Assembly (NCBI GenBank): GCA_013115135.1
Contig: JABANP010000512.1
Span: 1-37,227, forward strand
DNA length: 37,227 bases
Direction of reading: 5' to 3'
From: Perkinsus olseni
Lineage: Eukaryota > Perkinsozoa > Perkinsida > Perkinsidae
Each line of letters begins with the position of its first letter. The first letter of the stretch is position 1. Below the pieces are notes generated by a model, which was given only the letters and a program-made list of their open reading frames with translations, was not told the DNA's origin and did no database searches. The position numbers were made by a program, and so were the translations under genes. Shown here piece after piece: positions 33,101-37,227 of this stretch.

Positions 33101-35939
33101 GTAGGCCAGTAACGGTACGAAGGAGCAGGGCGACGTTATACAACCAGTGTTGTGATGAGTGGCAGAATCCTTGTGGTAAGTAGTGGTACTGGTAGTAATG
33201 AATGTCGCCGTTGTGATCAATGAATTGGATAGTGAAGTAGCGCCTCGAAGGGGCCACTAATGGAATATTGTGGAACGCGTCTTTTGCGTCCAATAGGGCA
33301 TAGAAGATTTCCCCAGTCTCAGAGTCTTGCGACTTGAGACGCTGCAAGCAGCCATGAACGTCTTCAACATAGTCGTTGTTGTAACCTAAGTCCAACTCCT
33401 GTACCCTATTGTTGACCCTCTGCAGATCGGTGACCAGGCGAAACTTTCCGCTCGTCTTCTTGATGACGAAGCAATTCGATATATGGTCGGTAGGGGAATA
33501 TGGCACCTCATGTAGCACTCCAGCTGTGACCATGGCACTGAGCTTCTCTTCGAGAGCATCTATTTTGTCATCTCGGAGCCGGAAGGGCTTCTGGTGAATG
33601 ATGGGATCTTCTCGAAGGAAGTTCACCTCCGCTGGTCTCCATTTGAAATGACGAAGGTTCGCTTTGACCTTGTTCCCGATGTCCTCGACAGAGGCGGACT
33701 CGATCCAAGATAAGAAGGTTGCCGTTGACTGTGAGTGGTCAACCGTGGGAGAGTCGTTAGGCTCTCGACTCCCCTTGAGGTTTACCACTTCATAAACGGC
33801 TGTAACTTGGACGTTGATCGCTCTGAAGAGCAGGGAGGGTCGTTGAGGATGAGGAGGGACATTGATGACCGTATCCATGCCGCTCATCGTGTTGAGGCCG
33901 AGAAGAATGTAGTCCACAGGTAGTTGAGTGACGTCGGGTACCACGAAGAGCCTCCACCTGACTTTCCGAGACCCGAAGCAGACCGTCAGCACCGCGGAGC
34001 CCAACACCTTCACCGAGCTTCCCCCAAAGGCCGTGATCTCAGTACAAGCTTGCGCGGGGCACGAGACTAAAGTGCCACCACAGCGTAACAGAGTAGTCTT
34101 TGTGATGAGGGAGAGGGAGCTGGCATTGTCCACGAGTACCCTGACACTTCCGTGACCCGGTACCCAGGCCGAGAAGTGTATGAACTTTTTGACCACTTCC
34201 GCATCGGTAGAGTTATCCTGGCTATCCCCTTGTAGTGGTAGTGGGTCCCCAGGGGGTGAGACCATGAAGGTCTGGGGTTGTTCATCGGCTTGTTGCCCAA
34301 ACCGCTGGACAGGTGGGGGTAGCTTGCCAGTAGTCGTCCTAGTCACCCGTTTATCTTTAGAAGTAGTACTGTCAACCGGGGTGTCTCCCACTGTGACCCC
34401 TGGGGTGGTTGGCGAGGTAGCCGACCCTTGAGTGACCGGAGGAGCCGGAAGCGGGTTGCCCCTGCTTCCCGACCCGACGCTACCGTCGGCTCTGCCCTTG
34501 AAAAGGTCTTTGGATATTGGGGGACCGTTACCACCAGGTTTGAACCAGCATGCCTCAGGGGCATGGGTTCTAGTCGACCTCTTGCAATAGGGGCAAGACC
34601 TCAGATCTTCAGATGTGTGGTGGTCGTCGTCAGCTCTCGAGTAACCGTCAGGCCTCGTTGCTGGTGCCGATGTAGCACGGTTGTCTTCCGCATTGGACGC
34701 CTTGCTTTTCTGGCCACGGCGACGAGAGGACCTTGACCTTCTGGATCTTCGAGGTGATGATTCGGAAGGCTCTGCTACAGTGTCAGCATTGTCTTTGTCG
34801 ACGGGGGAGAGAGTAGGAACCTGCGCCGACTGTTCCCAAGGGTATCGGGATTCTTGCTGCTTCTCGATCTTTAACATCTTCTCTCGGACCTCACTGAACT
34901 GTACTTGGCTCGTAGACACCTCGTGCTTGCGCATCCATAACGTGAGCTTATCCCGAATGATAGGTTTTACTCGAGACATAATCCCACAGAGCCTGTCGTA
35001 GTCCGTGAGGTTGGTCAATGAATGGAAGGATCGGGCCTCACACAGAGCCCTCCACGAGGCTTCTTCTCGGTGGAGGAAATCAGAAACTCTTTCTTGCTCT
35101 TGCTGTCGGCATTCTTCCCAATCTCTTCGGCACTCGTCGATGCTGATGTCGGTGCCCTCCATATGATTTATATTGTGAAGAACGCACTCCAAAAGGTCCG
35201 CCCAAGAGTCTGACGCGAGTGTGAGGCGCGAGACTCCAGGGGAAGCACTGAGGTCATATTCGGTACCATCATAAGCCAACGCCGTTATGGGCTTGTCTTT
35301 CACCGAATGAAGCAGCTCGGCGACGCCATCGGAGTTGGTCAAGAGATACCTTCTTATAGCATCTTGTGCGGATATGGCTCTACCAGCAGCAGCAGCCGAG
35401 TCACATAAGGACATCAAGGTCAATGCCACCACCAGCTGGTCTGGGAGGCCTTGCTGCTCTAGGGAAACCGTAAACCGCCTCAAAGCTGTTCGGAATTTGG
35501 TCCCCTTGAGGGTCCCAAAACCTGAGCATTGAGCATGAGGAATGACCTTCGCGTATAGTTGCGAAAGGCTATAAGCATACCACGCGAAGCGGGTATCATA
35601 ATATATGTCGGCCACGCCAAAGTTGAGGCAGGCCAGAGCTGTTTCCAGCGGGTCTACCAAACCTTGAGAGGTGTTGGTGATGGTCATAACCAGAGAGCTA
35701 GCCCTCCTGCAAGAACTCCTCGTAGAAGCCGTGAGATGCTCAGCCGATGTGGTTGATGCCCTGCGTTCCAGATTGTTGACCGACGCAAGTCTAGCTTCCA
35801 GAGTCTCGAGCTGACGTCGAAGTAGCTGGTTCTGTTCATAGAGCTCGGAGGCGGAAGGCCTGGAGGGTAGCGGAGGAGGCGTAAGACCTGTTCTCCCATT
35901 TAGAGGTCGATCATCATCACTGCTTGTTGGCGAAGTCAT
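30114..35939 (-). CDS. Retrotransposon Gag-Pol polyprotein
   Basis: One intact 1941-aa ORF. The N-terminal Gag-like part has a short coiled coil (about residues 30-60) and a helical region to about 370, then an Arg/Ser-rich stretch (397-412). A zinc-knuckle variant follows, C449-x2-C452-x6-H459-x4-C464. An aspartic-protease-like core has D604 in VLVDNASS, where DTG or DSG is usual. Reverse transcriptase spans about 790-1000 with FRLVTDLQRVN, LPQGFCHSS and YMDD at 957-960. RNase H starts near D1122 (VATDAS). Integrase has H1431/H1435 and C1465/C1468 and catalytic D1500, D1569 and E1604. An SH3-like C-terminal part follows, and the ORF continues through the polypurine tract into the 3' LTR. Gag and Pol are in one frame, so processing must rely on the protease. 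ATG 35939 lies 31 bp inside the 5' LTR. Confidence 0.93.
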   Translation of the reverse strand: MTSPTSSDDDRPLNGRTGLTPPPLPSRPSASELYEQNQLLRRQLETLEARLASVNNLERRASTTSAEHLTASTRSSCRRASSLVMTITNTSQGLVDPLETALACLNFGVADIYYDTRFAWYAYSLSQLYAKVIPHAQCSGFGTLKGTKFRTALRRFTVSLEQQGLPDQLVVALTLMSLCDSAAAAGRAISAQDAIRRYLLTNSDGVAELLHSVKDKPITALAYDGTEYDLSASPGVSRLTLASDSWADLLECVLHNINHMEGTDISIDECRRDWEECRQQEQERVSDFLHREEASWRALCEARSFHSLTNLTDYDRLCGIMSRVKPIIRDKLTLWMRKHEVSTSQVQFSEVREKMLKIEKQQESRYPWEQSAQVPTLSPVDKDNADTVAEPSESSPRRSRRSRSSRRRGQKSKASNAEDNRATSAPATRPDGYSRADDDHHTSEDLRSCPYCKRSTRTHAPEACWFKPGGNGPPISKDLFKGRADGSVGSGSRGNPLPAPPVTQGSATSPTTPGVTVGDTPVDSTTSKDKRVTRTTTGKLPPPVQRFGQQADEQPQTFMVSPPGDPLPLQGDSQDNSTDAEVVKKFIHFSAWVPGHGSVRVLVDNASSLSLITKTTLLRCGGTLVSCPAQACTEITAFGGSSVKVLGSAVLTVCFGSRKVRWRLFVVPDVTQLPVDYILLGLNTMSGMDTVINVPPHPQRPSLLFRAINVQVTAVYEVVNLKGSREPNDSPTVDHSQSTATFLSWIESASVEDIGNKVKANLRHFKWRPAEVNFLREDPIIHQKPFRLRDDKIDALEEKLSAMVTAGVLHEVPYSPTDHISNCFVIKKTSGKFRLVTDLQRVNNRVQELDLGYNNDYVEDVHGCLQRLKSQDSETGEIFYALLDAKDAFHNIPLVAPSRRYFTIQFIDHNGDIHYYQYHYLPQGFCHSSQHWLYNVALLLRTVTGLQDPASVGIVWYMDDILIQATSHIMCTKIMKFVQLALQTVGIDTNDKLTQPSLSLEAFGLYFSGSRWRVNDASLEKLAEATASPPTNVADLRSKLGVMNYCRNGYRSATASGSLSSLAAPFHALITPEATKKTRIRWTDELLEQWNVLTKAHGEQWLTLHAHGDILPSGYIWCVATDASAVAAAASIWKVPYTDGEKVNSAALLASGQCVGLISHKFTETQSRWPAFDREGFGIWLGLTKWRPLILSTRGYGKSNSDIHFMVFNDNTTAISKWQNYCSDLLPDTTRGRRWVNWHAGLSDVLCVPHCFLHLRGKDNSLSDLFSRVVDGLYHQPDGTAYAFMISPAGHPVSSSADASTTSNYKFPWQQEPLVKNLLPEVAQLQAADSVTTYQGITLRLLLQAGLHQNEGNTLDSYKTDSAQTTITVRNWLLSGAFVVHNGVLYRKYIDDILLVVAPIGGDFRHVVSNAVKDTCRGPLSFRTLVCHLAHGDSHLGASSIKDEIKRYCWWPNMHKFTKDFIHQCHSCRHGRNKNRGPSAQPLSTCRIPENRSLLHIAVDFADPPTEADGKSIYLPDGSHVCAILVVCDLFTGLVQYYAAPSKSAEAAAYLIFTRWVPFAGLPASVVSDNSPFGSRLWSLLCSLAGVKAALIDTYSPQSNGSCERRVQACKVAISHNPTLRWDLALPLASTAVNSIPDPHTGLSAFQLVYGRKCHRPIDMVLYTAVNEASETPEDDNDLEDETRAVAWFRHLGIKLMEDCSRFYHSLIERRLSESDRSNAGPTSIHLFAPGDLVQWTEAGVGPSEGYVVRDVGYPDPQTGTTDINYSGRYSYGNSYIVRLTSGEVRVIHARQLVRRRSLCADHPLFRVDQDSLLQSQLQLGDFCVATIDTLPGDEFMVGKVITVARAATSPTVHIYDRPSGEKRFFPLWLTPGSPHIIIPSASRPRGASAHIKKIIKVLAPPFKLTKTGLLPKLVEATLMNLGLITAVRGDCHVTRPAVQN
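30148..30155 (-). promoter_or_regulatory. Polypurine tract
   Basis: In element sense the sequence AGGGGGGA lies one base before the 3' LTR start (TGTCAC). It would prime plus-strand DNA synthesis, as in other LTR elements. It is also coding: it forms part of the Arg-Gly-Asp codons near the polyprotein C-terminus. Confidence 0.75.
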
Positions 35940-35970
35940 ATAGACGTTGTGCAGCAGTATTGGTATTTGT

Positions 35971-36210
35971 TGTCACGGTAGATGTCTTGCTTTGGTCTTT
36001 CGGTCAACACAACCGCCGACGGTGGGGATTGAGATGAGAGTGTCGAAATACCAATAATGCAAGCTACAGGCAAACAATGATTATCTACTCGAGCAGCCAG
36101 CAATATCATATATCATCATCTACTCAAATGCAATATAGCCCAGGCGCGCGATATGCGCGCATCCTGGGCGGGCGATCTTAATTCTGCACCGCTGGCCTTG
36201 TCACGTGACA
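35971..36210 (-). repeat. 5' LTR
   Basis: This 240-bp LTR lies upstream of the minus-strand ORF and should hold the element's promoter. It has the same sequence as 29907-30146 by visual comparison, with ends TGTCAC and GTGACA. It is followed on the plus-strand side by the second TTCG copy and the remainder of the interrupted host gene. Confidence 0.93.
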
Positions 36211-36214
36211 TTCG
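36211..36214. repeat. Target-site duplication, right copy
   Basis: TTCG directly after the LTR end, matching 29903-29906. Removing the element and one copy of this duplication restores a continuous reading frame between the two host-gene parts. Confidence 0.85.
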
Positions 36215-36550
36215 AAGACGCTTTTCAGGATGCGGTACAAAGTTCAGGCGGATGGACTCATTGATGTGAGGTTACAGTGCAAGGAGAGCGACGGGGACAC
36301 AGGCTATAAGCTATGCCATGTATCGGATATGTATCGCCTGGTGGAGGATGATGATGGCTATGAGCTGACACAAATTCCCGGTGGTGAAACGGTGGACGAT
36401 CTTCTCAACAGGTTCAAGCAAGCATGCCCCGCCCATGCTAGCTTATTACATCACGTGGTGCAGTCGAAGAGGGTCAAGTTCGCCAATGCTGATGTGATGT
36501 ACGCTATGGGAGACTACGTTCCCAACCGACTCTACAGAGCAGTGCCCTGA
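36215..36550 (+). pseudogene. 3' part of the interrupted secreted-protein gene
   Basis: 111 codons and a TGA stop, in the frame that continues 29448-29906 once the retrotransposon and one TTCG copy are discounted. The uninterrupted protein would have been about 264 aa. This half is acidic in the middle (LVEDDDGYEL) with scattered cysteines and ends YVPNRLYRAVP. An internal ATG at 36230 could start a 106-aa product, but that product would lack the signal peptide. The part shows no mutational decay, in agreement with a recent insertion. Confidence 0.8.
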
Positions 36551-37227
36551 TCGTGTTTGCTCTTAATAGCACGAACGTTGTCGCTAAGAGAGTTCTCCTG
36601 GAAATCCGCCTGCGTCGGAAGCAGACCAAGATTTTTTGTAATGGTTTCGCATGTTTTCCATCACCTCTGTCATTCTTGCCGTTTTTCTACGAGTATGCAC
36701 GTAGCACGGCCTCAATCCTGTAAGATGGCGTTCTTCTGACTCGGTTCTTCACTCACCTTCCTGTGACGCGTTGCGTTAGTGGTGTTGTCGATCATCTCAT
36801 CCAATCCTCCACAGTCAGAGACCAGTCAGATACCAGGCGCAGACAAATTAGTAATTTGCTCAGTCCAGTATGTGAGCCGACGGCTGCGAAATCTGTGCGT
36901 TTAAAAGTTTCAAGCAGCTTGATCGGAGGATTTGTCGCTTGCTAACAGCAAGCAGCTAACTAAAGGAGAAAATCAGGTGATTCGTGAACTTTCCGAACTC
37001 TGCCAATGGTGCTTGTGGTGGCGCATCGTTGCGAGAATTATGTAATAGTGTCGTTGCGCTCATTCCCTCGACTGTGTAGGCGGATCCTGCCAGTTTGAAT
37101 GAACTCTCTGAGGGCCGCCTTGATAAAGCGTCAGATGAACAGACTATGATATCACTGTTCATCAATACCGCTACCGCTATGCGCGATGCGCTAGTGTGGT
37201 TGGAAGCTTGCTGTCAATGGCTCCGTG
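36551..37227. other. Terminal stretch without a supported gene
   Basis: Only short frames occur. A 69-aa minus-strand frame at 36956-37165 has an ordinary composition and might be an exon of a gene beyond the window edge, but no splice partner or motif supports it. No repeat or hairpin of note was seen. Confidence 0.4.

Larger units (their letters stand above)
29907..36210 (-). mobile_element. Complete Ty3/gypsy-type LTR retrotransposon
   Basis: A 6304-bp element in minus orientation. It has 240-bp direct LTRs at 29907-30146 and 35971-36210, both with TG...CA ends extended to TGTCAC...GTGACA. It also has a 4-bp TTCG target duplication, one long gag-pol ORF, and a polypurine tract next to the 3' LTR. 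The order protease, reverse transcriptase, RNase H, integrase places it in the Ty3/gypsy (Metaviridae-like) group rather than Copia. LTRs that read as identical and an intact ORF point to very recent transposition. No envelope-like ORF is present. A primer-binding site could not be assigned in the 31 bp between the 5' LTR and the ORF. Confidence 0.93.

Noticed and set aside
29448..36550. Paralogy between the interrupted 264-aa protein and the 264-aa protein at 9695-10489
   Set aside because: Equal length is the only similarity; neither cysteine spacing nor sequence motifs agree by eye.
1..37227. A dinoflagellate-type spliced-leader relic upstream of genes
   Set aside because: No stretch matching the end of the known leader (TTGGCTCAAG) was found next to any start on either strand by eye.

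Overview
The window looks like nuclear DNA of an alveolate protist, most likely Perkinsus or a close relative. The basis is an unconventional myosin with a C-terminal WD40 propeller (the MyoF type of apicomplexans and relatives), genes cut into many small exons by GT-AG introns mostly of 44-60 nt, and lineage-specific secreted proteins. This is inference from content; no rRNA or other marker gene is present. Only GT-AG pairs, frame continuity and family motifs were used for exon calls, so boundaries in multi-exon genes are provisional.

Layout. 1-2979: no supported gene, but a dispersed repeat and a cluster of palindromes. 2980-5235 (minus, perhaps starting as far up as 5861): a multi-exon leucine-rich-repeat protein. 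6221-8659 (minus): one uninterrupted 812-aa ORF fusing a class II glutamine amidotransferase/asparagine-synthetase-like enzyme to a PLOD-type (collagen lysyl) glycosyltransferase domain. 9695-10489 (plus): a 264-aa secreted protein made of two related modules. 10490-12053: intergenic, with a hairpin-rich repeat block and a short fragment copied from the asparagine-synthetase-like gene. 12054-17090 (minus): a multi-exon helical protein of unknown function. 17429-27085 (minus): a roughly 9.7-kb myosin gene (motor, about six IQ motifs, coiled coil, a previously unexpected Ras/Rab-like GTPase-like module, WD40 propeller). 27086-29447: intergenic, with a dense family of CTCGG/GCACTTTAAT repeats. 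29448-36550: a secreted-protein gene split in two by a 6304-bp Ty3/gypsy-type LTR retrotransposon (29907-36210) in opposite orientation. 36551-37227: nothing convincing.

The most notable points are (i) the GTPase-like module in the myosin tail, whose P-loop is reconstituted exactly across an intron; (ii) the amidotransferase-glycosyltransferase fusion; (iii) a very recent retrotransposon insertion, with 240-bp LTRs that I read as identical and a 4-bp target duplication, that breaks a secreted-protein gene in frame and gives it an LTR-encoded tail; and (iv) tRNA B-box-like sequences inside two neighbouring short introns. There is no operon organisation; the genes appear to be independent transcription units, and no functional link between neighbours is evident.
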